From NCBI RefSeq assembly GCF_029865925.1, contig NZ_JARXAI010000064.1, forward strand, positions 1 through 64,000: a stretch of 64,000 bases of DNA. Reading direction: 5' to 3'. This document shows positions 9,166 through 20,426 of the stretch, one piece after another. The stretch's first letter is position 1. The number at the start of each line of letters is the position of its first letter. The position numbers and the translations under genes are program-made. The notes under the pieces are model-generated. The model saw nothing but the letters and a program-made list of their open reading frames with translations, had not been told where the DNA came from and did no database searches. This DNA comes from Sphingorhabdus sp. GTDB lineage: Bacteria > Pseudomonadota > Alphaproteobacteria > Sphingomonadales > Sphingomonadaceae.

Positions 9166-10806
9166 TCACATATTGGGGTAGTTAGGTCCACCACCGCCCT
9201 CTGGCGTCACCCAGTTGATGTTCTGGTTAGGGTCCTTGATGTCGCATGTTTTGCAATGCACGCAATTCTGAGCGTTGATTTGATAACGCGCGTCTTTACC
9301 TTCTTCCTCAATCCACTCATACACACCTGCCGGGCAATAACGTGTCGATGGGCCCGCGAATTCCATGAACTCACTGGTCTTTTGAAGATCCATGTCCTTG
9401 ACTTGCAAGTGAATTGGCTGATCTTCGGCGTGGTTGGTGTTCGACAGGAACACTGATGACAATCGGTCAAAGCTGAACACGCCGTCGGGCTTCGGATAGT
9501 CGATGCGTTCGGCGGTATTTTTCTTTTTAAGCGCCTTGTGGTCAGGATAATGCTTCATCGTGAACGGCATGCGAATACCAAAATTCTCCAGCCACATATT
9601 GATGCCGGCAAGCGCCGTTCCCAACACATTGCCGTATTTCTCGACCAGCGGCAGGACGTTGCGTACCATTCGCAATTCTGTATAAATCCAGCTTTTTTCA
9701 TAAGCTATCTGATAAGATGTCAGCGCGTCATGCTCGCGGCCCGCTGCCAGTGCTTCAACAGCGGCATCAGCGGCCAGCATGCCGGACTTCATCGCCGTAT
9801 GCGAACCCTTGATACGCGGTACGTTTACGAAACCGGCTGAACATCCGATCAATGCCCCGCCAGGAAAAGCCAGCTTCGGAACCGACTGCCAGCCACCATC
9901 GCTGATCGCGCGCGCGCCATAAGAGACGCGACGCCCCCCAGCGAGTATCTTCTTAACCTCTGGATGCGTTTTCCAACGCTGAAATTCTTCGAACGGTGAC
10001 AGATAAGGGTTGGAATAGTTGAGCCAAACGACAAAGCCCAAGGCTACCTGATTGTTCGCATGGTGGTACAAAAATGCGCCGCCATTTGCATCAGTCAAAG
10101 GCCAGCCCTGGCTGTGAATGACGCGGCCGGCGGAATGCTGCTCGGGCGGAATGTCCCACAATTCTTTAATACCAATTCCGTAAACTTGCGGCTCGCAGTC
10201 TTTATCGAGCGCAAATTGCGGTTTGAGCAATTTGGTGAGATGACCGCGCACGCCTTCGGCAAAGAGTGTGTATTTTGCATGTAGTTCCATGCCCGGCATA
10301 TAATCGTCTTTATGGCTACCATCGCGCGCGACGCCCATGTCGCCCGTCGCTACACCCTTTACCGAACCGTCGCTGTTATAAAGTATTTCTGCCGCCGAAA
10401 AGCCGGGGAAAATTTCTACACCCAAATTTTCAGCCTGCCCCGCAAGCCAGCGGCACAGATTACCAAGCGATCCGGTGTAGGTGCCCTTGTTATGCATGAA
10501 GCCCGGGGTCAGGAAATGGGGCATGTTGAACTTGCCGGTCTTAGTAAGAATCCAATGCTGGTTGTCATTCACCGGCGTATCGGCAAGCGAACAGCCCATA
10601 TTGCGCCAGTCAGGCAGCAGCTCGTCAAGCGCCTTGGGATCGATAACCGCACCGGACAATATGTGCGCGCCCACCTCGGAACCTTTTTCAAGGATGCAGA
10701 CACTAGTGTCGGGCGATTGCTGTTTTATGCGTATCGCAGCCGAAAGGCCTGCTGGCCCTGCGCCAACTATTACAACATCATAGGGCATCGACTCGCGTTC
10801 ACTCAT
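9166..10806 (-). CDS. Electron transfer flavoprotein-ubiquinone oxidoreductase
   Basis: YDVVIVGAGPAGLSAAIRIKQ, CPAGVYEWIEEEG, INAQNCVHCKTCDIKDPNQNINWVTPEGGGGPNYPNM. Confidence 0.95.
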   Translation of the reverse strand: MSERESMPYDVVIVGAGPAGLSAAIRIKQQSPDTSVCILEKGSEVGAHILSGAVIDPKALDELLPDWRNMGCSLADTPVNDNQHWILTKTGKFNMPHFLTPGFMHNKGTYTGSLGNLCRWLAGQAENLGVEIFPGFSAAEILYNSDGSVKGVATGDMGVARDGSHKDDYMPGMELHAKYTLFAEGVRGHLTKLLKPQFALDKDCEPQVYGIGIKELWDIPPEQHSAGRVIHSQGWPLTDANGGAFLYHHANNQVALGFVVWLNYSNPYLSPFEEFQRWKTHPEVKKILAGGRRVSYGARAISDGGWQSVPKLAFPGGALIGCSAGFVNVPRIKGSHTAMKSGMLAADAAVEALAAGREHDALTSYQIAYEKSWIYTELRMVRNVLPLVEKYGNVLGTALAGINMWLENFGIRMPFTMKHYPDHKALKKKNTAERIDYPKPDGVFSFDRLSSVFLSNTNHAEDQPIHLQVKDMDLQKTSEFMEFAGPSTRYCPAGVYEWIEEEGKDARYQINAQNCVHCKTCDIKDPNQNINWVTPEGGGGPNYPNM

Positions 10807-10920
10807 TGCCTTTATCCTTTACCCGGCATGTAATTCAGGCCATCCCGATATTCGAACAGCTTGTGGAAATTGCCATGCCAAGCAATTGACCCCGCCGTCA
10901 ACTGGTGACTGAAGGGATTT

Positions 10921-11673
10921 ATGGGGGATCGGGTAGAAATTACTGCATTTACTGTGGTTGAATCGCTAACTGGCTGGTGGGAGCTTGCCGGACTGGACGC
11001 GGCTGTTAGCGAAACCAGCGTCAACTGGCTTGCAGAAGAAGCGCCTTCAAACGCCCCCATACCGCCTATAAAAACGTCTACCACGCCAGAAATACGTTCT
11101 GCGTCCACTGCTCCGTCCGTCGCTTGGCCGGAAGAGATGTCGTCGTTACGCGAATTGGTGGCACATGGCGCTCCTCTCCCTGGCAACGGCTATGGTCCTT
11201 TGCGTTATGCGCCGATTGGCCCAGACAGCTGTGACGTCATGATTGTTTCAGACTTGCCAGACATTATCGGTTCCTCGGACACTTCAACCGGAGCAAACGC
11301 TGCTCTGCTGCGCCGTATGATGGGGGCTATCGGTATAGAAAGTAACGACTGCTACTGCACATGGATGGCAACGACTATGCCGTCGACAGCGGAAGTCCCC
11401 GAGCGTGACTTTCCCGAGCTGGCAGCGTTTGTGATGCACCAGATAAAGCTTATCAGGCCCAAATCGTTGGTGATACTCGGTGCGTCCACATGCAAGGCTC
11501 TGTTGGGCGAAAATCTCATGAATGCTCGGGCAGAGTTACGGAATATTAGTCATGATGGCCTCAACATAACGGTGTTAGCGACATTTCATCCGCGAACCCT
11601 TATCGCGCGACCTGCGATGAAGGCAGAGGCGTGGAGAGATTTGCAGATGTTTGGAAAAAGGGCAGTTCAATGA
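10921..11673 (+). CDS. Uracil-DNA glycosylase family protein
   Basis: LVAHGAPLPGNGYGPLRYAPIGPDSCDVMIVSDLP, PKSLVILGASTCKALLG, LATFHPRTLIARPAMKAEAWRDLQMF. Confidence 0.8.
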   Translation: MGDRVEITAFTVVESLTGWWELAGLDAAVSETSVNWLAEEAPSNAPIPPIKTSTTPEIRSASTAPSVAWPEEMSSLRELVAHGAPLPGNGYGPLRYAPIGPDSCDVMIVSDLPDIIGSSDTSTGANAALLRRMMGAIGIESNDCYCTWMATTMPSTAEVPERDFPELAAFVMHQIKLIRPKSLVILGASTCKALLGENLMNARAELRNISHDGLNITVLATFHPRTLIARPAMKAEAWRDLQMFGKRAVQ

Positions 11674-13415
11674 GTATCAGGGCGAAATGGCTAGCAATTG
11701 CTTTGGCTGCGTCGCCCTTTTCGGCAGCAGTTGCGAATAATAGTGAGGAATTTCGGGCTATCCTACCCCCTCAGCTGGCACCAAATGTTCTCAACGCAAA
11801 AGAAAAAGTTCTGTTTTCCGCAATCTATAATGCCATCCGAACAGAGAAATGGGATGAAGCCGCACGTCTGATTGACACCGCTCCGCGAGGCCCCATGTCA
11901 GCAATGGCGCGCGCTGAACTGTATGTCGCGCCAAATAGCCCAAAGGTTGAAGCCATCCAATTGCAAGCATTGCTCGAGATCGCGCCATATCTGCCACAGG
12001 CGGAACGTCTGGGGGCCATGGCGCGCAAACGAGGTGCGGAAGTTTTACCTAGTCGCCCCGGAGTACGTCGCTTTTCATGGCTTGGTGGGGCGCCAAAACG
12101 TGATTTGCCGACAAATATTGCGAGCGATGATATCCGCGCCGAATTGCAGATTTTTATAAAAAATGATCAGTCGCTGGCCGCAGAACAGTTTTTGGAAACC
12201 AAGGCTGCCGAGTTATCGCCCGAAGCATTGACCGAATTGCAATATCGCGTCGCTTGGTCCTATTATATCGAAAATGACGATGCGGCTGCAAAACGGGTAG
12301 CCGCCGAAGCGCAGTTGGCGGGCGGTGATTGGGGCACACAAGCTGCATGGGTTCGGGGCCTCGCTTCTTGGCGTCTGCGGGAATATGCGGCAGCTTTTGA
12401 AGCATTTGACTATGTATCGCGCTCAGCAGTAAATGACGACTTGAAGGCAGCGGGGCTGTTTTGGGGCGCACGGGCAGCGATGGCGATAAAACAACCACAA
12501 TTTTTTCAGCCCAAAATGCAAAAAGCTGCGCAGTTGCCAGAAACATTCTACGGAATACTCGCGAGTGAAACGCTCGGTATGGTGCCGCTAGCAAGCAAAG
12601 CGGCTAAAGTGGCTAAGCTGGATTGGGCAAGCCTGAAAGACCAAGAGAATGCTGCGCTAGCAGTTGGGCTTGCAGAAATCGGTCAAAACAAATTGGCTGA
12701 CGAGGCGTTGCGCCATCAGGCGAGAATTGGTGATGCGCGGCAACACGCAAACCTCGCGCAATTGGCTGGCGCGCTAAACTTGGCATCAACGCAATTTTGG
12801 CTTGGCCATTATGGTCCGTCGCGGGATCAAAGCAACGCCATGGCGCGCTATCCCATGCCCAATTGGAAACCCAGTGGCGGCTGGCGCGTCACGCCTGCTT
12901 TGGTTTATGCCCATACGCTGCAGGAATCCAATTTCCGTACAGACGTCATCAGCCCCGCTGGGGCGCGCGGCTTGATGCAAGTACGCCCAGGAACAGCTCA
13001 AGACATGGCGCGCGCGCGGGGCGCAGCCTTTACCGCATCTGAACTCGACGTTCCCTCTGTTAATCTGGAGTATGGGCAGTCCTACCTTGAAAAATTGCGT
13101 GATTTGCCGGCGACAGGTGGCCTACTTCCCAAAGTGATCGCAGCATATAATGCCGGCCCCTCGCCGCTTATACGCTGGAACAGCGAAATTCGCGACAATG
13201 GCGATCCTTTGTTGTTTGTTGAGTCCATTCCCTATTGGGAAACACGAGGTTACGTATCGATAATATTACGCAATTACTGGATTTACGAGATGCGCGAGAA
13301 AAAAGCATCGGGAAGCTTGAAAGGCTTAGCTCAATATATGTGGCCCAGATTTCCAGACGCCAATGGCAACGTTACTGCGCGCCGAATTTTAGGAGGCACT
13401 ATTGCCACTCGATAA
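11670..13415 (+). CDS. Soluble lytic murein transglycosylase
   Basis: Signal-peptide-like N-terminus from ATG 11670; VYAHTLQESNFRTDVISPAGARGLMQVRPGTAQDMA, YGQSYLEKLRD, VIAAYNAGPSPLIRWN. Confidence 0.92.
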   Translation: MSIRAKWLAIALAASPFSAAVANNSEEFRAILPPQLAPNVLNAKEKVLFSAIYNAIRTEKWDEAARLIDTAPRGPMSAMARAELYVAPNSPKVEAIQLQALLEIAPYLPQAERLGAMARKRGAEVLPSRPGVRRFSWLGGAPKRDLPTNIASDDIRAELQIFIKNDQSLAAEQFLETKAAELSPEALTELQYRVAWSYYIENDDAAAKRVAAEAQLAGGDWGTQAAWVRGLASWRLREYAAAFEAFDYVSRSAVNDDLKAAGLFWGARAAMAIKQPQFFQPKMQKAAQLPETFYGILASETLGMVPLASKAAKVAKLDWASLKDQENAALAVGLAEIGQNKLADEALRHQARIGDARQHANLAQLAGALNLASTQFWLGHYGPSRDQSNAMARYPMPNWKPSGGWRVTPALVYAHTLQESNFRTDVISPAGARGLMQVRPGTAQDMARARGAAFTASELDVPSVNLEYGQSYLEKLRDLPATGGLLPKVIAAYNAGPSPLIRWNSEIRDNGDPLLFVESIPYWETRGYVSIILRNYWIYEMREKKASGSLKGLAQYMWPRFPDANGNVTARRILGGTIATR

Positions 13416-13929
13416 CAACAGGGTGTTCAAGCCCGTGAACATCGCGCTTCTAACGGTTTCCGATACACGTGGAATTGACGATGACAGCAGCGGCGACATT
13501 TTGGCCGAACGGATCATTGCCGCTGGCCACAACATCGTCGACCGAACCATCTTACGCGATGATACCACGTTAATTACCGCACGCTTGCACAATTGGATAG
13601 ATGACGATCAAGTCGACGTTGTTATCTCAACAGGTGGTACGGGATTAACCGGACGGGACGTGACGCCCGAGGCTTTGGACCGCGTCAAAACTAAGGAAAT
13701 TCCTGGCTTTGGAGAATTGTTCCGTTGGCTGAGCTTTGCAAGCATTGGCACATCCACCATTCAATCAAGAGCTTGCGCTGTGCTTGCCCGGGGGACGTAT
13801 ATTTTCGCGCTGCCCGGATCCAATGGCGCGGTAAAGGACGGTTGGGATCAGATTTTGGTGCATCAGCTCGATAGCCGTCATCGCCCCTGCAACTTTGTCG
13901 AACTCATGCCCCGATTGCGCGAAGTTTAG
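13402..13929 (+). CDS. moaB: Molybdenum cofactor biosynthesis protein B (TTG start)
   Basis: [70 protein letters not shown] at 13391-13396 precedes the TTG. Confidence 0.92.
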   Translation: MPLDNNRVFKPVNIALLTVSDTRGIDDDSSGDILAERIIAAGHNIVDRTILRDDTTLITARLHNWIDDDQVDVVISTGGTGLTGRDVTPEALDRVKTKEIPGFGELFRWLSFASIGTSTIQSRACAVLARGTYIFALPGSNGAVKDGWDQILVHQLDSRHRPCNFVELMPRLREV

Positions 13930-14043
13930 TCTATTTCTTTTTGTTCTCATTCATGTGCAACGGGCAAAATGAAGGATATGAGGCCTCTGCTTCTACCGCC
14001 AAATCTCAACCTATTTTAGGTAAAGGACAGCGTGGTTTTTGCC

Positions 14044-15687
14044 TCAATCCCCCAGCACAAAGTCCTTAAATTGCTGGCGAAGTGCCACTTTCTGAATTTT
14101 ACCGGTACCCGTATGCGGCAGTTCGTCCACGAAAAGCACTCGGTCGGGCATCCACCATTTGACGATGCGCTCGGCCAGATAGGCCTTCACCATTGCTTCG
14201 TCGACCTCCGCACCCGGTTTCTTCACAGCGATCAGAACGGGCCGCTCGTCCCATTTGGGGTGCGCAATTCCAATGGCGCCTGCCTCTGCAATACCTGGGC
14301 AGCCAACCGCGATATTCTCAAGCTCGACTGAACTGATCCACTCGCCACCGGACTTAATGACATCCTTGACTCGGTCAGTAATTTGCATCGTGCCATCGGG
14401 GTGAAGTAACGAAACATCGCCGGTGTCAAACCACTGGTCGGCATCAACAGCGTCGGCTTCTGCCTTAAAATAACGCTTAATGACCCAAGGCCCCCGAATT
14501 TGCAGAGCGCCAGATGTCACCCCATCGCGCGGCGCTACATTGCCATCCTTGTCAATCACCCGCAGCTCAACGCCAAATGGTGTGCGGCCTTGTTTGCATA
14601 CGACATCAATTTGCTCGTCGAGTGTCAAATCATCCCAATTGGGTGTTGGCGCACCCATCGTGCCAATCGGCGACGTTTCTGTCATGCCCCACGCGTGGGC
14701 GACGCGGACTCCAGACTTCATCAGGCGCTCAATCATAGCACGTGGTGCAGCCGAACCGCCAATGGTAACAAGGCGTAATTTGCCAAGCGAAGCGTCGCGG
14801 CCCGCCGCTGCCTCTGCATCCAAATGTGCGAACATAGCAAGCCAGACCGTTGGGACGCCTGCGCTATGCGTGACGCCTTCCTGAAGCATCAGGCCATGCA
14901 ACGTTGCGGCATCATTGGTAGTTGAAAACATAAATTTTACGCCAGCCGCAGCGCCTGCGAAGGGCAGCCCCCAGCTCGCGGCGTGGAACATTGGAACGAT
15001 CGGCAGCAGGACTGCTTGTGGGCTGAGGTCAAAAATGGCTGGCGCGATTTCGGCCATTGCGTGCAATACGGTTGATCGGTGCTGATATAAGACCCCCTTG
15101 GGGTTGCCCGTCGTGCCGCTGGTGTAGCAGAGCATGCAAGCATCCCGCTCGTCACCGGTTGCCCATTCGTAATTGCCATCTTGCGCAGCTATGAATGCGC
15201 TATAACTGTCGTCACGATCAAAGATGACGTAATGCTCGACGGTCTTCAGATGGGATTTCAACCGGTCAATGATGGGCTGAAACATAGCGTCATACATCAG
15301 CACCTTATCTTCGGCATGGTTCATGATGTAGATCAGGTCTTCGTCGAACAGCCGCACATTAACGGTGTGAATAACACCGCCAAAGCCAATCGCGCCATAC
15401 CAAGCCGCCAAATGCCGATGATGGTTCATTGCAAAGGTGGCAATGCGATCGCCCTTTTGAAGGCCAAGACCCGCAAAGGCTTGCGACAGCTTACGCGCCT
15501 CTGCCGCTACACCTGCCCAGTTGGTCCGCTCCATCGTCCCATCGGTCCAACGGGTCACGATTTCGCGCGGACCATGCTCGCGCGCCGCATAGTCAATCAA
15601 ATGGGGAACGCGAAGGTCCCAATCCTGCATGGTGCCGCGCATCAAATTCTCTCCCTCACATAGCGTCGTTAATTGAAGCTGACGCAT
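14044..15687 (-). CDS. Long-chain fatty-acid-CoA ligase / AMP-dependent synthetase
   Basis: [74 protein letters not shown]. The true start may be internal (MRGTMQDW). Confidence 0.93.
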   Translation of the reverse strand: MRQLQLTTLCEGENLMRGTMQDWDLRVPHLIDYAAREHGPREIVTRWTDGTMERTNWAGVAAEARKLSQAFAGLGLQKGDRIATFAMNHHRHLAAWYGAIGFGGVIHTVNVRLFDEDLIYIMNHAEDKVLMYDAMFQPIIDRLKSHLKTVEHYVIFDRDDSYSAFIAAQDGNYEWATGDERDACMLCYTSGTTGNPKGVLYQHRSTVLHAMAEIAPAIFDLSPQAVLLPIVPMFHAASWGLPFAGAAAGVKFMFSTTNDAATLHGLMLQEGVTHSAGVPTVWLAMFAHLDAEAAAGRDASLGKLRLVTIGGSAAPRAMIERLMKSGVRVAHAWGMTETSPIGTMGAPTPNWDDLTLDEQIDVVCKQGRTPFGVELRVIDKDGNVAPRDGVTSGALQIRGPWVIKRYFKAEADAVDADQWFDTGDVSLLHPDGTMQITDRVKDVIKSGGEWISSVELENIAVGCPGIAEAGAIGIAHPKWDERPVLIAVKKPGAEVDEAMVKAYLAERIVKWWMPDRVLFVDELPHTGTGKIQKVALRQQFKDFVLGD

Positions 15688-15711
15688 TTTTATTCAATGT
15701 TTATATCGCAA

Positions 15712-18700
15712 TCAATGCACTAATGCCAAAACTGGCCCTAGAGGCGCAAGCTCTGCATTTTCAATGCCGTCAATTGCCCGAACCTGATCGAGCAAGGACG
15801 CATCAATCTGGTATCGGCGACCCAAGACAATCTGGACCCACCGACCATCTGCAGCACGGGTCTTTATAACCAATTCGCTTCGGCCGCCGTCCAGCGGTGC
15901 AACCATTTGCGCTAGCTGTAATAACGCGGTCTCAGCCGTTACGTCCAACTGCATTTTAAGCCGCGATAAGCTCGTCAGACCGCTCAGTGGCCTAACACTT
16001 TTTACCGAAAAATTTGGAGTTTCATCCCTTGGCCGCATATCCATTTCGCAATGGAGCAAAAGGCATTCCGCATCCTTCGCCCATTCGGCCAGCTGGGTTC
16101 CAACAGCTTCGTCAAAGCAGCGTACCGAAAACTGGCCACTATTGTCAGAAAAATCCGCAATCATGAAGCGCTTGCCTTTGCGGGATTCGCGCCAACGTAC
16201 TCCCTCAATAAGCGCCGACATGGTAGCTGCCCTCCGAACGCCCTCTGGTATTGGACCGCTTTCGAGCCAAACAGCATAAGGCTTTGCACCATGGCTACTG
16301 GCGAGCGCGTCATATTGCGAGCAAGGATGTGCCGAAAAGTAGAAGCCGAACGCGTCCTTTTCCTGATTCATCTGCTCGGCAGGAGCCCAATACAGGCTGC
16401 TGTCGATCCGAAGGGCAGCCATGTCTGACCCGCCCTCGCCAAAGAGACCGCCCTGCCCACTTTCGCGCGAATCCCGCGCGGACTGCGCCGCAGCCAACAG
16501 CGTTTCTGCAGCTCCATGGGCGGAAGCGCGGTTTGGCTCTAACGCATCGAACGCACCTGCTGCTGCCAGATTTTCAAGACTGCGGCGGTTGATTTGGCTA
16601 GGGTCTGCGCGGTTGGCAAAGTCATCAAGGCTTTTGAAAAGCCCAGCTGCTATGCGCTCCGCGACCAAAATCTCCATTGCCCGTTCGCCAACATTTTTAA
16701 TGCCGCCCAGTGCGTAGCGCACGGCATGCTCACCATGTGCGTTCGTTTCGACGATAAACTCGGCCTCACTTCGATTGATGTCTGGCGGCAAACAAATAAC
16801 GTCAAGCCGTCGCATATCGTCCATAAAAATCGCCAACTTGTCGGTTTGGTGCATGTCAAAACACATCGATGCTGCATAAAATTCTTCAGGATGATGCGTC
16901 TTTAACCAAGCGGTTTGATAAGCGAGAACAGCATATGCTGCCGCGTGACTTTTGTTAAAACCATAGCCAGCAAATTTGTCGATTAAATCGAACAGTTCAT
17001 TCGCGCGGTTGGGTGTGATTGCGTGGGTGGCGCAACCGCTGACAAAACGTTCGCGTTGCGCATCCATTTCGGCCTGAATTTTCTTACCCATTGCACGGCG
17101 AAGCAAATCGGCTTCCCCAAGGCTGTAGCCTGCAAGAATCTGCGCGGCTTGCATGACCTGTTCTTGGTAGACGAAAATACCATAGGTTTCGTTTAACACC
17201 GGTTCCAACAACGGATACGGATACTCAATACTCTCCTCGCCGTTTTTGCGGCGACCGAACATGGGGATATTGTCCATTGGCCCGGGGCGATAGAGCGACA
17301 CGAGCGCGATGATGTCACCAAAATTGGTAGGCTTCACTGCTGCTAGTGTGCGCCGCATCCCTTCCGACTCAAGCTGAAACACACCCACGGTATCGCCACG
17401 TTGCAACAGCTCATATACCGCTGGGTCGTCATGCGGCAGTAAGTCGAGGTTTATCTCCACGCCGCGTTTGGCGAGCATTTGGCTACCCTTTTGCAGGACG
17501 GAAAGTGTCTTCAGTCCCAGAAAGTCGAATTTAACCAGGCCAGCACTTTCGACATATTTCATGTCGAATTGCGTGACAGGCATGTCCGAACGTGGGTCCC
17601 GGTACAAGGGCGCCAGCTCCGACAATGCCCGGTCACCAATGACCACGCCTGCTGCGTGAGTCGAACTGTGCCGTGGCAGACCTTCCAGCTTCATCGCAAG
17701 ATCGAACAGACGCTTCACCTGAGCGTCACGCCGATATTCTTCGCGCAGCTCCGCAACTCCCGATAGCGCGCGCTTCAAATCCCAAGGGTCAACGGGTAGG
17801 TTCGGCACTTGCTTGCACAGTCGGTCGACTTGACCATAGCTCATTTGCAAAACGCGTCCGGTGTCTCGTAAAACTGCGCGCGCCTTCAACTTTCCAAAGG
17901 TGATGATCTGCGCAACCTGACGCGAGCCGTATTTCTTCTGCACATAACGGATAACCTCGCCACGCCGCGTTTCGCAGAAATCGATATCGAAGTCGGGCAT
18001 TGATACACGGTCTGGATTCAAAAAGCGTTCGAACAGAAGCCCAAGCTTGATTGGGTCAAGATCGGTAATCGTCAGCGCCCAAGCCACAAGCGAACCCGCA
18101 CCAGACCCGCGGCCCGGCCCAACCGCAATATCCTGTTCCTTCGCCCATTTTATAAAATCGGCAACGATCAAAAAATATCCAGGAAAGCCCATGGAGCAGA
18201 TAACATCGGCTTCAAACTTCAACCGATCAAAATACAGCTGCCGTTCCGCTGGGTCGGTAATCCCTGCAATCTCAAGCCGCTTTTCAAGCCCAAGCCGTCC
18301 GTCTTCGCGCAGTTGCGCATCTTCGGCAGCCCGGTCACCCGCAAGGCTTGGCAATATGGGGCTTCGGATAGGCGCGAGCGCGGCGCACCTTTGCGCGATA
18401 ACGAGCGTATTCGCTAACGCTTCAGGGACATCGGCAAACAACGCGCCCATTTGCTTGCCGGTTTTGATCCAAGTATCTCGGCTGCTCCTGCGGCGATCCG
18501 TGCTTTCGATATAGGTGCCGTCCGATATGCACAGCATGGCATCGTGCGCGTCGAAGAAATCAGGCTCGGCAAAAAAGGCAGTATTGGTCGCGACCAAGGG
18601 AATGTCGCGGGCATATGCAAGGTCAATGAGCGCGTCTTCCGCAGCGTCTTCAACCGCGTCGTTGCGCCTGCTGAGTTCGATATACAAATGCTCGGAAAAC

Positions 18701-19188
18701 AGCGCCTGGAGACGCGTCAGGTAGCTGGATGCCGCTTCATGCTGCCCTTCACTCAACAGCCGGGCCAGCGCACCCTCTGCACCGCCTGTGAGGGCAATAA
18801 GGCCATCTTTATGCGCGGCAAGCTGCTCCAATGTCACATGCGCGTCGAGGTCTTCTGGACGATCAAGATGCGCCATCGATACCAAGCGACACAGATTATT
18901 GTAACCGCTCTCATCCTGCGCAAACAATGGCAACCAGTCGCGTGTGAATTTACCATCGCTGGATGGCCGCCGGATCCCAAGCAACGCGCCAATGATCGGC
19001 TGCACCCCATAGGATTTAGCCGCGTCCTGAAATGGCATCACGCCATAGAGACCATTGCGATCGCAAATGGCAATAGCGGGAAAGCCGAGCTTTTTTGCAG
19101 TCTCGCCAATGGCCTTAGGCTCAATCGCACCTTCCAATATGGTGTAAGCGGAATACACGCGCAGAGGAACAAAGGGAACGTAGGCCAT
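15712..19188 (-). CDS. dnaE: DNA polymerase III subunit alpha
   Basis: PHP domain start FVPLRVYSAYTILEGAI; GPGRGSGAGSLVAWALTITDLDP, MPDFDIDFCETRRGEVIRYVQKKYG, FGYGFNKSHAAAYA-type motif. Confidence 0.97.
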   Translation of the reverse strand: MAYVPFVPLRVYSAYTILEGAIEPKAIGETAKKLGFPAIAICDRNGLYGVMPFQDAAKSYGVQPIIGALLGIRRPSSDGKFTRDWLPLFAQDESGYNNLCRLVSMAHLDRPEDLDAHVTLEQLAAHKDGLIALTGGAEGALARLLSEGQHEAASSYLTRLQALFSEHLYIELSRRNDAVEDAAEDALIDLAYARDIPLVATNTAFFAEPDFFDAHDAMLCISDGTYIESTDRRRSSRDTWIKTGKQMGALFADVPEALANTLVIAQRCAALAPIRSPILPSLAGDRAAEDAQLREDGRLGLEKRLEIAGITDPAERQLYFDRLKFEADVICSMGFPGYFLIVADFIKWAKEQDIAVGPGRGSGAGSLVAWALTITDLDPIKLGLLFERFLNPDRVSMPDFDIDFCETRRGEVIRYVQKKYGSRQVAQIITFGKLKARAVLRDTGRVLQMSYGQVDRLCKQVPNLPVDPWDLKRALSGVAELREEYRRDAQVKRLFDLAMKLEGLPRHSSTHAAGVVIGDRALSELAPLYRDPRSDMPVTQFDMKYVESAGLVKFDFLGLKTLSVLQKGSQMLAKRGVEINLDLLPHDDPAVYELLQRGDTVGVFQLESEGMRRTLAAVKPTNFGDIIALVSLYRPGPMDNIPMFGRRKNGEESIEYPYPLLEPVLNETYGIFVYQEQVMQAAQILAGYSLGEADLLRRAMGKKIQAEMDAQRERFVSGCATHAITPNRANELFDLIDKFAGYGFNKSHAAAYAVLAYQTAWLKTHHPEEFYAASMCFDMHQTDKLAIFMDDMRRLDVICLPPDINRSEAEFIVETNAHGEHAVRYALGGIKNVGERAMEILVAERIAAGLFKSLDDFANRADPSQINRRSLENLAAAGAFDALEPNRASAHGAAETLLAAAQSARDSRESGQGGLFGEGGSDMAALRIDSSLYWAPAEQMNQEKDAFGFYFSAHPCSQYDALASSHGAKPYAVWLESGPIPEGVRRAATMSALIEGVRWRESRKGKRFMIADFSDNSGQFSVRCFDEAVGTQLAEWAKDAECLLLHCEMDMRPRDETPNFSVKSVRPLSGLTSLSRLKMQLDVTAETALLQLAQMVAPLDGGRSELVIKTRAADGRWVQIVLGRRYQIDASLLDQVRAIDGIENAELAPLGPVLALVH

Positions 19189-19250
19189 CCAAGTACGTTA
19201 GATGACCTGCATGATTCGACAAACCCAGTTTTGGGCTAAGCTGTGGACAA

Positions 19251-19739
19251 TCAGGCTGCTGCGGCGAGCAGTTTCTCGATGTCCTTCGCCAGTGCTTCAG
19301 GTTTGACCTGCGGGCCATGGCGGGCAACGACGTTGCCCTTGCGATCGACCAAGAATTTTGTGAAATTCCATTTGATACCACGTGACCCCATAAGGCCGGC
19401 TTGCTGCTGCTTGAGATAATCCCACAACGGGTCTTCATCGGTGCCATTCACGTCAATTTTTGCAGCCAGAGGGAATGACACATCATAAGTCAGCGAGCAA
19501 AAATTCTGAATTTCTTGCGCGTCACCTGGCTCCTGCGCGCCAAACTGATTGCAAGGAAATGCGAGAATTTCCAGACCCTGATCTTTATACTGGCGATACA
19601 ACGCTTCAAGCCCCTTGTACTGGGGCGTGAAGCCACATTTGGATGCGGTGTTCACCACCAACACCACCTTACCCTTATGGGCTTCCATGGCCTCGGCTTG
19701 GCCATCAGGCATTTTCACTGTGAAATCATAAATCGACAT
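19251..19739 (-). CDS. Glutathione peroxidase
   Basis: VVLVVNTASKCGFTPQYKGLEALY, ILAFPCNQFGAQEPGD, KWNFTKFLVDRKGNVV. Confidence 0.95.
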   Translation of the reverse strand: MSIYDFTVKMPDGQAEAMEAHKGKVVLVVNTASKCGFTPQYKGLEALYRQYKDQGLEILAFPCNQFGAQEPGDAQEIQNFCSLTYDVSFPLAAKIDVNGTDEDPLWDYLKQQQAGLMGSRGIKWNFTKFLVDRKGNVVARHGPQVKPEALAKDIEKLLAAAA

Positions 19740-19754
19740 TGATATTCTCCCTGC

Positions 19755-20426
19755 TTAGCCCAATCTGCCTTCTTGCAGACGCACGACGCGGTCCATTTTG
19801 GCTGCCAACCGTTCATTATGCGTTGCCACGATCGCCGAAGAACCCTCTTCGCGTACCAGCGCCATGAATTCGCCGAGCACAATATCGGCGGTGTGTTCAT
19901 CCAGATTTCCTGTTGGCTCGTCCGCAAGCACCAGCTTGGGACGATTCGCCAACGCCCGCGCTACGGCAACGCGTTGCTGCTCACCTCCAGATAGCTTTGA
20001 CGGCCGATGGTGGAGGCGCTCGGCAAGCCCTAGCTGCGTCAATAGATAGGTCGCACGTTCTAGAGCAACGTCAGGTTCAGCATCGGAAATCAATTGTGGC
20101 AAAATCACATTTTCCAGCGCGTCAAAGTCCGGCAACAGATGGTGAAATTGATACACGAAACCAAGCTTCTGCTTACGAATTTCGGTCTGACGATCCACAC
20201 CGGCTGCGCTTACCTCCTCGCCATCAAGCTTGATGGAGCCAGAAAATCCGCCTTCCAAAAGACCAACCGCTTGAAGCATAGTCGATTTGCCCGAGCCAGA
20301 TGGACCGAGTAAGGCAACCAGCTCTCCTTTACCAATCACAAGGTCTACACCGCGCAGAACTTCTATGGTGACATCGCCCTGCACAAATTTGCGGCGGACA
20401 TCGACAAGCTCTAATATGTTATTCAT
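19755..20426 (-). CDS. lolD: Lipoprotein-releasing ABC transporter ATP-binding protein
   Basis: Walker [18 protein letters not shown], signature [17 protein letters not shown], Walker [14 protein letters not shown]. Confidence 0.93.
   Translation of the reverse strand: MNNILELVDVRRKFVQGDVTIEVLRGVDLVIGKGELVALLGPSGSGKSTMLQAVGLLEGGFSGSIKLDGEEVSAAGVDRQTEIRKQKLGFVYQFHHLLPDFDALENVILPQLISDAEPDVALERATYLLTQLGLAERLHHRPSKLSGGEQQRVAVARALANRPKLVLADEPTGNLDEHTADIVLGEFMALVREEGSSAIVATHNERLAAKMDRVVRLQEGRLG

Noticed and set aside
18451-19239. 262-aa + strand ORF
   Set aside because: Antisense to dnaE; no recognisable motif.
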